A stretch of DNA of 64,000 nucleotides, from positions 62,001 through 126,000 of the forward strand of contig CALLLW010000040.1 of NCBI GenBank assembly GCA_938007995.1, written 5' to 3'. Below the pieces are notes generated by a model. The model made no database searches and was not told the origin of the DNA. It saw only the letters and a list, made by a program, of their open reading frames with translations. Within the stretch, counting starts at the first letter, position 1. Every line of letters begins with the position of its first letter. This document shows, one piece after another, positions 1 to 9,327 of this stretch. This stretch comes from an uncultured Granulosicoccaceae bacterium (GTDB taxonomy: Bacteria; Pseudomonadota; Gammaproteobacteria; Granulosicoccales; Granulosicoccaceae). The position numbers and the translations under genes were made by a program.

Positions 1-363
1 AACGGCAGAATCGAAGATCTGCGCGCAGTCGCTAAAGTGGTTGAGGGTAAGAAAATTGCTGATCGAGTCAGCGCGATGGTCGTACCAGGTTCCGGCCTGG
101 TAAAAAAGCAGGCTGAAGAAGAAGGCATTGCAGACATCCTTATAGCGGCAGGCTTTGACTGGCGCGAACCCGGGTGTTCAATGTGCCTGGGCATGAACCC
201 GGATCGTTTAAAGCCACAGGAGCGTTGTGCTTCTACTTCCAACAGAAACTTTGAGGGCCGTCAGGGCCACGGGGGTCGCACACATCTAATGTCTCCCGCG
301 ATGGCGGCTGCCGCTGCCGTCACAGGCAAGTTGACCGACGTTCGCACCATGGTGGATTCATGA
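1..363 (+). CDS. leuC: 3-isopropylmalate dehydratase large subunit, C-terminal part
   Basis: This is the 3' end of LeuC, open at the left edge of the window. With LeuD it isomerises 2-isopropylmalate to 3-isopropylmalate in leucine synthesis. The visible 120 residues begin with NGRIEDLR, a conserved LeuC/aconitase motif. They include GCSMCLGMN, which supplies two of the three cysteine ligands of the catalytic 4Fe-4S cluster, and end with the family's NRNFEGRQG and [12 protein letters not shown] motifs. The third cysteine lies upstream, outside the window. The stop codon overlaps the leuD start (ATGA), so the two subunits are probably translationally coupled. The identification is secure; only the gene's length is unknown. 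Confidence 0.97.
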   Translation, partial: NGRIEDLRAVAKVVEGKKIADRVSAMVVPGSGLVKKQAEEEGIADILIAAGFDWREPGCSMCLGMNPDRLKPQERCASTSNRNFEGRQGHGGRTHLMSPAMAAAAAVTGKLTDVRTMVDS

Positions 364-977
364 AAGCACTGAAAGAGTTAACCGGCGTAGCAGCACCATT
401 GCCGATGATGAATGTTGATACTGACATGATCATTCCAAAGCAATACCTTAAAACTATCAGCCGTGATGGACTCGGTAAAGGGTTGTTTCATGCCATGCGT
501 TACCACGATGACGGTACTGACAATCCCGATTTCGTACTCAATAGAGAAGCCTACAAGAATGCCAGCTTTCTGATTGCCGGTGATAACTTTGGCTGTGGAT
601 CATCACGCGAGCATGCGGCCTGGGCACTTGAAGATTTTGGTATACGTTGCGTTATCGCCAGTAGCTTTTCAGATATCTTTTACAATAACGCTTTCAAGAA
701 CGGTATGTTGCTTATCAAGCTTCCTCAAGACGCCGTCGACACCTTGACTGCACAGGCAGAGTACGGTTCCAACGCCAAGTTCTCTGTTGATCTGGAATCT
801 CAAATCCTTACTGCACCGGATGGTACAGAGCACAAGTTCGAGCTGGATGAATTTAAAAAACATTGCCTGTTAAACGGTCTCGACGAAATTGCACTGACAC
901 TTGAAAAAGAAAATACCATAGCGAGCTTTGAAAAAAGCTCGACACAGAACCATAGCTGGCTCACTCCGGCCAATTAG
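360..977 (+). CDS. leuD: 3-isopropylmalate dehydratase small subunit
   Basis: LeuD is the swivelling small subunit of isopropylmalate isomerase. The protein is 205 residues, the usual proteobacterial length. It has the family signature [13 protein letters not shown] at residues 74-86, which contributes to the substrate-binding loop, followed by the conserved [15 protein letters not shown] stretch. The N-terminal [11 protein letters not shown] motif is also typical. It overlaps leuC by four bases and is followed 30 bases later by leuB, giving leuC-leuD-leuB. leuA, the first committed gene of the pathway, is not in view and may lie upstream or elsewhere. Confidence 0.97.
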   Translation: MKALKELTGVAAPLPMMNVDTDMIIPKQYLKTISRDGLGKGLFHAMRYHDDGTDNPDFVLNREAYKNASFLIAGDNFGCGSSREHAAWALEDFGIRCVIASSFSDIFYNNAFKNGMLLIKLPQDAVDTLTAQAEYGSNAKFSVDLESQILTAPDGTEHKFELDEFKKHCLLNGLDEIALTLEKENTIASFEKSSTQNHSWLTPAN

Positions 978-1007
978 CAAAGTTTCACTTAAAGGCATCT
1001 CACAAGA

Positions 1008-2111
1008 ATGAAGAATGTTTCAATTCTGCTGTTACCCGGCGACGGTATCGGTCCGGAAGCGATAGCAGAACTTAAGCGAGTTATCGACTGGTTCGGTGCA
1101 CACACAGATCTGTCTTTCGACATCACAGAAGACGATATCGGCGGTGCTGCGTATGAGCGATACGGCACCCCGCTGGCAGATTCAACCCTTGATACCGCTA
1201 AGAAAGTTGATGCCATTGTGATGGGTGCCGTCGGCGGACCACAATGGGACAACGTTGAACGTCATCTGCGACCCGAGGCAGGCTTGCTCACACTCAGAAA
1301 AGAACTCGATCTATTTGCCAATCTGCGTCCGGCAACCTGCCGAGCCGCACTGGCAAGTGCATCATCCCTAAAAGAAGATTTGGTATCGGGTTTGGATATC
1401 ATGATCCTTAGAGAGCTGACCGCCGGTGTTTATTTTGGTGAACCGCGTGGCATTGACACCGCTGCCGATGGCAGGCGTCGAGGACTCGATACGCAAGTCT
1501 ATTTTGAAGACGAGATAGAACGGTTGTTACGAGTCGGTTTTGAACTGGCAGCCAAACGCAATCGCAAAGTCCATTCAGTTGAAAAAGCCAACGTGATGGA
1601 GTCAGGTGTGTTCTGGCGCGAAATCGCGACGCGAGTCGGTAAGGACTATGCTGATGTAGAACTTGAACACATGTATGCGGATAACTGTGCGATGCAGCTG
1701 GTACGCGCACCGAAGCAGTTTGATGTCATCGCGACTGACAACCTGTTCGGAGATATATTGTCAGACTGCGCTGCCATGCTGACCGGGTCACTTGGTATGC
1801 TGCCGTCTGCATCTCTTGGTGTAGAGCAAAACGGCAAGCGCGCTGCACTCTATGAGCCGGTACATGGCTCGGCGCCGGACATTGCCGGTAAGGGACTGGC
1901 CAATCCACTCGCAACCATACTTTCATTTGCAATGTGTCTGCGCTACTCATTTGACAGGCAGTCCGACGCGGATCTGCTGGAAAAAGCAGTCGATCAGGTA
2001 CTTGCGAAAAATATACGTACAACCGATATTGCAGCTGACGGCGTTAAGCCGGTTTCTACTTCTGAAATGGGCTCAGCACTGCTTGAAGCGCTTGACGATA
2101 TCAGTTCATAA
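1008..2111 (+). CDS. leuB: 3-isopropylmalate dehydrogenase
   Basis: LeuB oxidatively decarboxylates 3-isopropylmalate using NAD. The 367-residue protein matches the family length (about 360). It shows GDGIGPE near the N-terminus, the VGGPQWD motif, the metal- and substrate-binding stretch [10 protein letters not shown] followed by [15 protein letters not shown], and the NAD-binding [14 protein letters not shown] motif near the C-terminus. It is the last gene of the leuCDB set. A strong stem-loop follows it by 30 bases. The start codon is ATG with only a weak purine-rich ribosome site (AAAGG) upstream. Confidence 0.97.
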   Translation: MKNVSILLLPGDGIGPEAIAELKRVIDWFGAHTDLSFDITEDDIGGAAYERYGTPLADSTLDTAKKVDAIVMGAVGGPQWDNVERHLRPEAGLLTLRKELDLFANLRPATCRAALASASSLKEDLVSGLDIMILRELTAGVYFGEPRGIDTAADGRRRGLDTQVYFEDEIERLLRVGFELAAKRNRKVHSVEKANVMESGVFWREIATRVGKDYADVELEHMYADNCAMQLVRAPKQFDVIATDNLFGDILSDCAAMLTGSLGMLPSASLGVEQNGKRAALYEPVHGSAPDIAGKGLANPLATILSFAMCLRYSFDRQSDADLLEKAVDQVLAKNIRTTDIAADGVKPVSTSEMGSALLEALDDISS

Positions 2112-2141
2112 ACACCAGACAGCGTGTTGAATCCTGTTAGA

Positions 2142-2166
2142 TGGCGCACTGCTTCACTGTGCGCCA
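2142..2166. terminator. Stem-loop after leuB (possible terminator)
   Basis: TGGCGCAC and GTGCGCCA form a perfect 8-bp stem with a 9-base loop, 30 bases after the leuB stop. No T-run follows on either strand, so it is not a canonical intrinsic terminator. It may stabilise the leu transcript end or attenuate read-through into the next gene. Confidence 0.45.
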
Positions 2167-2207
2167 CCACTCTAACGGATGAGCCTTTTGTCGGCGAGGA
2201 ATGATGA

Positions 2208-5018
2208 ATGCTAAAGAACATCCGCGAGATGACCAAGGGCAAAGAACAAAAGCCTGCCGGTAAGAATTCAAATGGCAAAAATGCAGCCAGTAATAATGCG
2301 GGCAGCAAAGATGCAGGCAGTGAAAGCGAATCTGAATTGTCTATAAATGACCCATTAGACAAACGCAGAGCTAAAGCAGTCGCACTACACCATGACGCAC
2401 AAGCCGTGTTACAACTGGCCAGAGCTGACAACTCTGAACTCGTGCGTGAATCAGCAGCACGACGCTACTCACAGTTAATCACAGACAGCGACGCCAGTCG
2501 CACAATCCTGGATGAGCTGTTGCAGTCATCCACTGATCGTCCGTTGTTCTTTGCAATAAGCGCAGCAAGCAACGAGGAATCTTTGCGCCTGCTTAGTCTT
2601 GAGAAATCTCAAACAGATGACGACCGACTGATTATTGCTGAAAAAGCCAGGTTTCATGACATCCGCATGCAGGCAGCCAGGCAGTTACAGTCAATTGATG
2701 CGGTAGATAAATGCTGGCGCAATATGAAAACGCGAGACAAGCTGGTCGCGCGGGAACTGAAGTCTCGTTTAGACAAAGAGCGTCTGGCAAAAGAAAGCGC
2801 AGATTTACAGTCCAGCCAGTTGGAAAAGATACTCACTGAAATGGATAAGATTGCCAACGGTGTTTGGCAACCTTCCAGTGCCAACCGTTTTGATCATTTC
2901 TCTGATCAGTGGGATCAACTCGATTTCGATCCGCCAGCTGCACTAAAGGATCGCTATGCAGCACTACACACAGTGGCCGAACAAAAGGCAACAGAATGGC
3001 GGAGCAAACAGTCTACAGGCGAGCGCAGGCAATCTATCCTGGATCGTTTGCAGGAACTATCAGAAACGCTTAACAATACCACTGAAACCGACCTGGCAAA
3101 TACCGTCAGCGCCAGTAAAAGTTCTTTAAAGCGCCAACGTGATCAGTGGCAGGAGCTTGCATCAGCAGAGCAGGAAAACAATCAAAGCCAGCAGGAGCGC
3201 TATCAGTCATTGCAGAAGTCATTAACGGCATCTATTGCAACAGCTGACATAGTGGTCAGGTCACAATCACAATTGAATGCCGACAGTACTGATCAACGTC
3301 AGTTAAAAACATTGTCAGCATCACTTGAAAAGATAAAAAACCAGAACGGTACTGCAGCATGGCTTAGCGTAGTACCACAATTACTCGAGAAATCAAAAGT
3401 TCGGCTCGAACAAAAATCCAGCGCTGATTCCGAGCTTAAAAAACAAATCCATAAACAGCTTGGCAGTCTGAATAGCGCGATTGCTGCAAAACGCTGGGGC
3501 CCTGCCCGCTCAATTCACGAACGAGCTGCGAGAAAAATAGCCCGGCTTGAGTCAAAAGATAAAACCTCCTACACAGAAAAACTCACTCGACTTGAATCAA
3601 AGCTTAAAGAACTGGGCGACTGGAAAGAATTTGCCTCCGAACCGAAGCTGATCGAGCTATGCGAGCAGATGGAGAAGGTCCCGTCTTTAAAGTTGTCACC
3701 CAATGACAGTGCAGACCGTATCAAGGAATTACAAACACAATGGAAAGCCATGGGCGCCAGCCCGGCCCAGGAAAAACACTGGTCGCGTTTCAAAACTGCA
3801 GCAGATACTGCGTACGAACCCTGTAAAAAGTTTTTTACTGCACGACGCGAAGAAAAGAAAAACAAACTCGCCACACGCCGACAAATCTGTGAGCTGCTTG
3901 AGCAGTATGAAAAAAATACTGACTGGTCCGCTCCGGATTGGCGCAGCGTTGAAAAAACGCTTCGCACTGCCAAGCGTGAGTGGAAGGAAAATCAGATCTT
4001 CGATAGAAAGCGCGGTAAACCGCTTGAAGATCGGTTCACTAAAATTCTCAAACTGATCGATGAAAAACTCGACCCGGTTTACGATGCCAATGCTGCAGTC
4101 AAAAAAGACCTGATTGAAAAAATAACCAAACTCGGTGATGCAGAAATTACTCAGCACAGTATTAATCAGGTTAAGAGCCTGCAATCAGCGTGGCGATTAA
4201 GTGGCGCTTGTCGACAGAAAGAGGATCGCGCCCTGTGGCAGGAGTTTAGCAGTGCAACCAACAAGATCTTTGATGCGCATCGCAGCAAAAAACGTGAAGA
4301 ACACGCGGCCAGTTTTGAGCATGTCAGGCGTGCAAGGGAAATCATTAAAACACTGTCTTCTGCCGGTCGTAGCGCCAGCCCGCTCAGTGATAAGGAAATA
4401 AATGCACTACAGGAAGAATATGCAGCACTGGCTGAATTTCCGGAACGTGATGAGAAAAAACTGGCGCGCGACTATCGCAAGGCACTGGATGCCATTGATC
4501 AATACCGGCAAAAGACCGCCAGCGACAATCGCAAGCGTGCGTTGCAATCATTGCAGAACAATGCCGATCTATGTGCTCAGCTCGAATCACTTGCTGGCCA
4601 GCCGTGGGCGACAATTGAAACACAGGCTGACAATATCCTTGACGAATGGCAGGACGCTGACAAAGGCGAAAATCAGCAGGCGGCAAAATCCGTGAGAGCT
4701 CGCAGAGATTCTATACTGGAACTACTTAAGTCGGATGAAAAACCCGATTATCAGAAAAACGAAGCTGCACGACGACTGTTGTGCATAGAGCTTGAAATTT
4801 TGTGCGACCGTGAAACTCCGGCCGAGGACAAGGCAATGCGCATGCAACATCAGCTGGATAAATTGCAGCAGGGTTTACAGTCAAGCACCGCTGCCGGCAC
4901 AGTCGCAGAGCAGGTTGAACGTCTACAACTGCAATGGCTGACTGGCGGCCCGGCAGAGCCAACGGTGCAGGAAAAGCTCAACAGTCGTTTTAATCAGATC
5001 ATTGAATCGGCTCACTAA
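2208..5018 (+). CDS. DUF349 domain-containing helical protein
   Basis: The 936-residue protein is extremely rich in charged residues and Gln and is almost certainly all-helical or coiled-coil. Several segments have the spaced pattern of DUF349 repeats: a Trp-Lys/Arg start, a short turn, then W.RF or LW.EF and a basic helix. Examples are WKAMGASPAQEKHWSRF, WKENQIFDRKRGKPLEDRF and WRLSGACRQKEDRALWQEF. DUF349 proteins are widespread in proteobacteria and have no settled biochemical role that I can assert. The N-terminus is low-complexity (Asn, Gly, Ser, Lys). No signal peptide or membrane segment is seen. The start at 2208 follows a good GAGGA ribosome site seven bases upstream. Confidence 0.85.
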   Translation: MLKNIREMTKGKEQKPAGKNSNGKNAASNNAGSKDAGSESESELSINDPLDKRRAKAVALHHDAQAVLQLARADNSELVRESAARRYSQLITDSDASRTILDELLQSSTDRPLFFAISAASNEESLRLLSLEKSQTDDDRLIIAEKARFHDIRMQAARQLQSIDAVDKCWRNMKTRDKLVARELKSRLDKERLAKESADLQSSQLEKILTEMDKIANGVWQPSSANRFDHFSDQWDQLDFDPPAALKDRYAALHTVAEQKATEWRSKQSTGERRQSILDRLQELSETLNNTTETDLANTVSASKSSLKRQRDQWQELASAEQENNQSQQERYQSLQKSLTASIATADIVVRSQSQLNADSTDQRQLKTLSASLEKIKNQNGTAAWLSVVPQLLEKSKVRLEQKSSADSELKKQIHKQLGSLNSAIAAKRWGPARSIHERAARKIARLESKDKTSYTEKLTRLESKLKELGDWKEFASEPKLIELCEQMEKVPSLKLSPNDSADRIKELQTQWKAMGASPAQEKHWSRFKTAADTAYEPCKKFFTARREEKKNKLATRRQICELLEQYEKNTDWSAPDWRSVEKTLRTAKREWKENQIFDRKRGKPLEDRFTKILKLIDEKLDPVYDANAAVKKDLIEKITKLGDAEITQHSINQVKSLQSAWRLSGACRQKEDRALWQEFSSATNKIFDAHRSKKREEHAASFEHVRRAREIIKTLSSAGRSASPLSDKEINALQEEYAALAEFPERDEKKLARDYRKALDAIDQYRQKTASDNRKRALQSLQNNADLCAQLESLAGQPWATIETQADNILDEWQDADKGENQQAAKSVRARRDSILELLKSDEKPDYQKNEAARRLLCIELEILCDRETPAEDKAMRMQHQLDKLQQGLQSSTAAGTVAEQVERLQLQWLTGGPAEPTVQEKLNSRFNQIIESAH

Positions 5019-5349
5019 CCCTGATCCGGAGATAGGCCAATTAGACTTGCCTGATAAACTTGCCAGATGAACTTACCAGAGAAACAGGCTTGCCAAATTA
5101 TCGTGTCTAACACCACGGCCAATGAGACTTGCTGGCTTGTCTTGTTCTTTCGCATAAGTTAGCCGCGACACAGCCTCCAGCGTTCATGTAGCCTGTACGG
5201 TAAAGTGACTACCTTGCAAGCTTACTCGTGCTAACAAACCTCAGTAATTCGGGTGCGAGGCTACATGCCTGATAAATGCATGGTTGACCACAGCAGATGT
5301 TTAAAACACACTCCCCTCACCTATACTTCCAATACTAAGGTGCCCGCGC
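5019..5349. other. Intergenic region with degenerate short repeats
   Basis: No convincing gene is seen in these 331 bases. The first part holds about four loose 13-14-base near-repeats built around ACTTGCC or ACTTACC followed by AGA/TGA (about 5044-5098). They are too degenerate to name. A purine-rich AAGGTG at 5337-5342 serves as ribosome site for the downstream TTG start. A promoter for the molybdenum hydroxylase operon presumably lies here, but I cannot fix -35 and -10 boxes with confidence. Confidence 0.4.
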
Positions 5350-6213
5350 TTGGAATATCTAGCTCCCGATAAAACAGCAGATGCTGTGAAAATTCTTGCC
5401 AAAGCAAAAGGCAACGCGCATGTACTTGCCGGCGGCTCTGATTTGCTGGTGCGAATGAAGACCGGCTTTATAGAGCCCGACCTGATTGTTGATATCAAAC
5501 GCATCAAACCAATGCAGGAGATCAAAAAAACTGCCAGCGGTTTTTCTATTGGTGCGGCGGTTTCCTGTGCGACCCTGGGTGATCACAAACCCTTGCGCAA
5601 AGCCTGGCCAGGGCTGGTTGAAGCGGCAAATCTTATAGGCTCTGATCAAATACAGGGGCGCTGCACAATAGCGGGTAATTTGTGTAACGCCTCACCCGCG
5701 GCTGACAGCATTCCTGCGCTGATTGCCGCCAATGCAGTGGCTGTTGTTAAAGGGCCTAAAGGCACTCGGCGTGTACCGGTAGAAAAGATCGTCACCGCAC
5801 CAGGCAAGACATCGCTCAAGCGGGGCGAAATAGTCGAGTCCATACATCTGCCAAAACGCACAGCGAAAATGGCTGATGCATACCTGCGTTTTACACCACG
5901 CACAGAGATGGACATTGCCGTTGTCAGTATCGCTGTCAACCTGACTCTGGGTGCAAAAGGCGTGATCACCGATGCACGTGTTGCACTGGGCGCTGTGGCG
6001 AAAACCGCGATTCTGGTCCCTGCAGCAACAAAACTTTTAAAAGGTAACAAGCTCGATGAAGCTACTCTGGATGCATTGGCAGCTGCCTGTCGTGCCGCCT
6101 GCAAACCGATAGACGATAAACGCGGCACAGTGCAGTTTAGAACACAGGTGGCAGGCACGTTGGCCAAACGCGCCGCACTTAAAGCCTACACTCGCGCGGG
6201 AGGTAAAGTCTGA
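5350..6213 (+). CDS. Molybdenum hydroxylase FAD-binding medium subunit
   Basis: This is the CoxM/CutM-type medium subunit that carries FAD in heterotrimeric molybdenum hydroxylases of the xanthine oxidase family. It takes electrons from the 2Fe-2S subunit and passes them on. The 287 residues have the PCMH-type FAD motifs: LAGGSDLLVRMK at residues 26-37, and TIAGNLCNASPAAD around 105-119. The C-terminal CO-dehydrogenase flavoprotein domain follows. Translation starts at TTG 5350, eight bases after AAGGTG. The stop overlaps the next gene as TGATG, showing tight coupling. The substrate cannot be read from this subunit. Confidence 0.93.
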   Translation: MEYLAPDKTADAVKILAKAKGNAHVLAGGSDLLVRMKTGFIEPDLIVDIKRIKPMQEIKKTASGFSIGAAVSCATLGDHKPLRKAWPGLVEAANLIGSDQIQGRCTIAGNLCNASPAADSIPALIAANAVAVVKGPKGTRRVPVEKIVTAPGKTSLKRGEIVESIHLPKRTAKMADAYLRFTPRTEMDIAVVSIAVNLTLGAKGVITDARVALGAVAKTAILVPAATKLLKGNKLDEATLDALAAACRAACKPIDDKRGTVQFRTQVAGTLAKRAALKAYTRAGGKV

Positions 6214-6686
6214 TGTCAGTAATGGTCAGATCAAAGATTAACGGTGACGACATTGAATTTGTCTGCCAGCCGGATGAGACTTTGCTTGATGCACTGCGCG
6301 ACCGTGCCGGTTTAACAGGAGTAAAAGAAGGCTGCGGCACAGGTGACTGCGGCGCCTGCAGCATCATGCTTGATGGTGCGTTGGTGTGCTCCTGTCTGGT
6401 TCTGGGTGCCGAGGCAGAAGGGCGTAGCATTGAGACGGTTGAAGGCATGGCCAACGGTGACCAACTACACCCGCTGCAACAACAGTTTCTGCAACATGCG
6501 GCACTGCAGTGCGGGATCTGCACACCGGGCTTTTTAATTGCCGCCAAAGCACTGCTGGATAAAAACCCCGACCCTAGCGAAGAACAAGTGCGTTACGCTT
6601 TGGCCGGTAATCTGTGCCGCTGTACCGGCTACGACAAAATCGTGCGCGCTGTTCTGGCTGCTGCAAAACAAATGAGGAAAGCCTGA
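6213..6686 (+). CDS. Molybdenum hydroxylase 2Fe-2S small subunit
   Basis: This is the CoxS-type small subunit with two 2Fe-2S clusters that relay electrons between the molybdenum centre and FAD. At 157 residues it has the normal length. The plant-ferredoxin-type cluster is held by Cys41, Cys46, Cys49 and Cys61 (GCGTGDCGACS then VCSC). The second, helical-domain cluster is held by Cys100, Cys103, Cys135 and Cys137 (QCGICTPGF and NLCRCTGY). All eight ligands are present, so it should be functional. It overlaps the medium subunit by one base and ends one base before the large subunit. Confidence 0.95.
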   Translation: MSVMVRSKINGDDIEFVCQPDETLLDALRDRAGLTGVKEGCGTGDCGACSIMLDGALVCSCLVLGAEAEGRSIETVEGMANGDQLHPLQQQFLQHAALQCGICTPGFLIAAKALLDKNPDPSEEQVRYALAGNLCRCTGYDKIVRAVLAAAKQMRKA

Positions 6687-6687
6687 C

Positions 6688-8949
6688 ATGGGTAAAGATA
6701 CTGCGTTTAAAGAGCGTGAATTCAGCGCTGTAGGTACCCGGCCCCTCAGACCGGACGGCATTGATAAGGTCACTGGTCGTGCACGTTACGGCGCTGACTT
6801 CAACATGCCGGGCCAGCTGCACGGCTGCATACTCAGAAGTCCGCATGCACATGCATCAATAAAAAACATTGATACCAGTAAGGCGGAAAAGCTTAAAGGT
6901 GTCAAAGCGGTGGTTACCCGCAAAGATTTTAAAGCCAAAGATGTCGATCCATCTTTGCTGACCGTGCTGGATAATTGTATGGCAGGCAAAACCGCCTTCT
7001 ATGACGGACATGCGGTTGCAGCAGTTGCGGCCATCGATGCGCGCACCGCTAAAAAAGCGTTGCAGCTCATCAAGGTTGAATACAAAGTTCTAAAGCACGT
7101 CACCGATGTTGACGAAGCAGTCAAACCGAAAGCCCCATTGATCAACAAAAAGTGTTTTACCAAAGGCGTTGATCCGGTACCTGCAAAAGCCTCAAACATT
7201 GCAGCCGTATCTGAATTTGGTCATGGTGATGTTGAACAGGGTTTCAGTGAAGCCGATATTATTATCGAGAGAAACTATAAAACCGGCCAGGCACATCAGG
7301 GTTATATAGAACCACACGCCTGCGTTGCAAGCTACAGCCCTGATGGTTCCGCTGACATGTGGGTCTGCACCCAGGGCCACTTTGATTTTCGTGCGCAGTG
7401 CGCAGGTATCCTTGGTATGGACGCGTCAAAATTGCGCGTGACTTCATCCGAGATTGGTGGTGGTTTCGGCGGTAAAACCCATCTGTGGATTGAGCCGGTA
7501 ACACTCGCGCTTTCGCGTAAAGCCAATCGACCGGTCAAGCTCGTGATGACGCGTGATGAAGTTTTTCGCGCCTCCGGTCCCGCCAGTGCCACATCGATCG
7601 ACATCAAGATGGGGGTCACTAAAGACGGCACCATTACTGCCGCACACGCCGAACTACGTTATGCCAGTGGTGCATACGAGGGCGGATGGGCCAAACTTGG
7701 TGCAATGACAGCCTTCGCCTGCTACGACCTGAAAAACGTTAAAACCATTGGTTATGAAGTACTGGTTAACCGGCCAAAGACAGCGGCGTATCGCGCTCCT
7801 TCAGCACCGATGGCAGCTTTCGCGGTTGAAAGCATGATGGATGAACTGGCTGAGCAGGTCGGTATCAAACCGATCGACTTCAGACTAAAGCATGTGGCTA
7901 AAGAAGGCACGCGTTCATCGTATGGGCCAGTTTACGGGCCGATTGGTATCGGCCCAACACTAGAGGCAGCAAAAAATCACCCACACATGAAAGCAAAACT
8001 GAAAGCCAATCAAAGCCGGGGCATGGCCTGTGGATTCTGGTTTAACTTTGGTGGTCAGTCGTGCTCCGACCTGAACATCGAGCCAGACGGCTCCGCCACT
8101 ATTACCGTGGGCACGATTGATGTTGGCGGTGCACGTGCATCACTGGCTCTGGTTGTCGCCGAAGAACTGGGCATCCCTTACCAGCAGGTTAAAGCAGTGA
8201 TTGCCGATACCGGCTCCCTCGGTCACAACGACATGACTCACGGCAGTCGCGGCACGTTTGCGAGCTCACTGTCGGCGATTGATTCGTGTCGGCAGGCAAT
8301 TCAGGAGTTGTGTAAGCGTGCAGCAATTCTCTGGGACATCGATCCTGAAGATATTGCCTGGGAGAAAGGTGAAGCACACGCGATAGGCAAGTCAAAAGGC
8401 AATTTGCCGCCACTGTCACTGGTTAATCTTGCGCAATCAGCGGAAAAAACCGGCGGCCCGATATCGGGACACTCACAAATCGTTGCCGATGGCGCCGGAG
8501 TGTCTTTCGCCACCCACATTTGTGATGTTGAGGTTGATCAGGAAACCGGGCAGACAAAAATTGCACGGTATACGGTGATTCAGGATGCCGGTAAGGCGGT
8601 GCATCCGACCTACGTCGAAGGCCAGTTTCAGGGTGGTGCTGCTCAAGGTATTGGCTGGGCGCTGAATGAAGAATATATCTATGGCGAAGACGGCCGTTTA
8701 CAAAACCCCGGCTTTCTCGATTATCGTATTCCGGTATGTTCGGACCTGCCGATGATAGACACACAAATACTCGAGATCCCCAATCCGAATCATCCCTATG
8801 GTGTCAGGGGTGTGGGTGAGACTTCTATCGTACCGCCGTTAGCGGCTGTCGGTAATGCGGTGTCTGCCGCCATCGGTGTCAGGATGACGCAAGTACCCAT
8901 GTCACCACCAAGAATACTCGCGGCGCTGGATGCCGCTGAGTCTCAGTAA
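6688..8949 (+). CDS. Molybdenum hydroxylase large (molybdopterin-binding) subunit
   Basis: This is the catalytic subunit of the xanthine oxidase/CoxL superfamily. The 753 residues carry the N-terminal hammerhead domain, the cofactor motif GGGFGGKTH near residue 257, an active-site loop AYRAPSAP near 367, the EGQFQGGAAQG cofactor loop, and a C-terminal GVGETS in which Glu near 711 is the expected catalytic base. True CO dehydrogenases have AYRCSFR at the active-site loop. The Cys is absent here, so this is a form II-like or other aldehyde/N-heterocycle/aromatic hydroxylase, not a CO dehydrogenase. The substrate is unknown. An AGGAAAG ribosome site precedes the ATG. Confidence 0.93.
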   Translation: MGKDTAFKEREFSAVGTRPLRPDGIDKVTGRARYGADFNMPGQLHGCILRSPHAHASIKNIDTSKAEKLKGVKAVVTRKDFKAKDVDPSLLTVLDNCMAGKTAFYDGHAVAAVAAIDARTAKKALQLIKVEYKVLKHVTDVDEAVKPKAPLINKKCFTKGVDPVPAKASNIAAVSEFGHGDVEQGFSEADIIIERNYKTGQAHQGYIEPHACVASYSPDGSADMWVCTQGHFDFRAQCAGILGMDASKLRVTSSEIGGGFGGKTHLWIEPVTLALSRKANRPVKLVMTRDEVFRASGPASATSIDIKMGVTKDGTITAAHAELRYASGAYEGGWAKLGAMTAFACYDLKNVKTIGYEVLVNRPKTAAYRAPSAPMAAFAVESMMDELAEQVGIKPIDFRLKHVAKEGTRSSYGPVYGPIGIGPTLEAAKNHPHMKAKLKANQSRGMACGFWFNFGGQSCSDLNIEPDGSATITVGTIDVGGARASLALVVAEELGIPYQQVKAVIADTGSLGHNDMTHGSRGTFASSLSAIDSCRQAIQELCKRAAILWDIDPEDIAWEKGEAHAIGKSKGNLPPLSLVNLAQSAEKTGGPISGHSQIVADGAGVSFATHICDVEVDQETGQTKIARYTVIQDAGKAVHPTYVEGQFQGGAAQGIGWALNEEYIYGEDGRLQNPGFLDYRIPVCSDLPMIDTQILEIPNPNHPYGVRGVGETSIVPPLAAVGNAVSAAIGVRMTQVPMSPPRILAALDAAESQ

Positions 8950-8969
8950 ATCTGCAAGCTTTAACAGTA

Positions 8970-9230
8970 ATGACAAAGGTCGCCAGCAGAGTCATCCATT
9001 TGTGGGGCGGCTTACGCCCTGCTGTTAATGGTGCAGAGAGTGTTGAAGTTTGCGCATCGACTATCCGTGAACTCATGCGGGTGCTGGCAAAGCAATACCC
9101 TGCTCTACAACCCTTTATTGAAGAAGGAATTGCTGTCTCGGTGGATGGAACGATCTACCGCGACGACTGGTCTCAAAAACTCCCCGACGATGCAGAAGTC
9201 TATCTGTTGCCTAGAATAGAAGGTGGCTGA
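8970..9230 (+). CDS. MoaD/ThiS-like sulfur-carrier protein
   Basis: The 86-residue protein ends in Arg-Ile-Glu-Gly-Gly. That Gly-Gly tail is the hallmark of ubiquitin-like sulfur carriers (MoaD, ThiS), which are adenylated and thiocarboxylated at the last glycine. The body fits a beta-grasp fold: a TIRELMRVL helix, a hydrophobic strand IAVSVDG, and the LPDDAEVYLLP stretch typical of MoaD just before the tail. It lies 20 bases after the Mo-hydroxylase large subunit. A role in making or sulfurating the molybdenum cofactor for this enzyme is the natural inference, but no MoaE or MoeB partner is nearby. It could equally serve another sulfur-transfer route. Confidence 0.8.
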   Translation: MTKVASRVIHLWGGLRPAVNGAESVEVCASTIRELMRVLAKQYPALQPFIEEGIAVSVDGTIYRDDWSQKLPDDAEVYLLPRIEGG

Positions 9231-9327
9231 CAAAGTAGCAAAGAAGCCTGTGAAACCAGTAAATTTCAAGCGCAATTATTCAAGCCACTGCTACGCTTTT
9301 GCTACACCAGTTATATGTAGACCTGCC

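Noticed and set aside
6688-8949. CO dehydrogenase large subunit (coxL form I)
   Set aside because: The active-site loop is AYRAPSAP rather than the AYRCSFR of form I CO dehydrogenases, so a CO-oxidising function is not supported.
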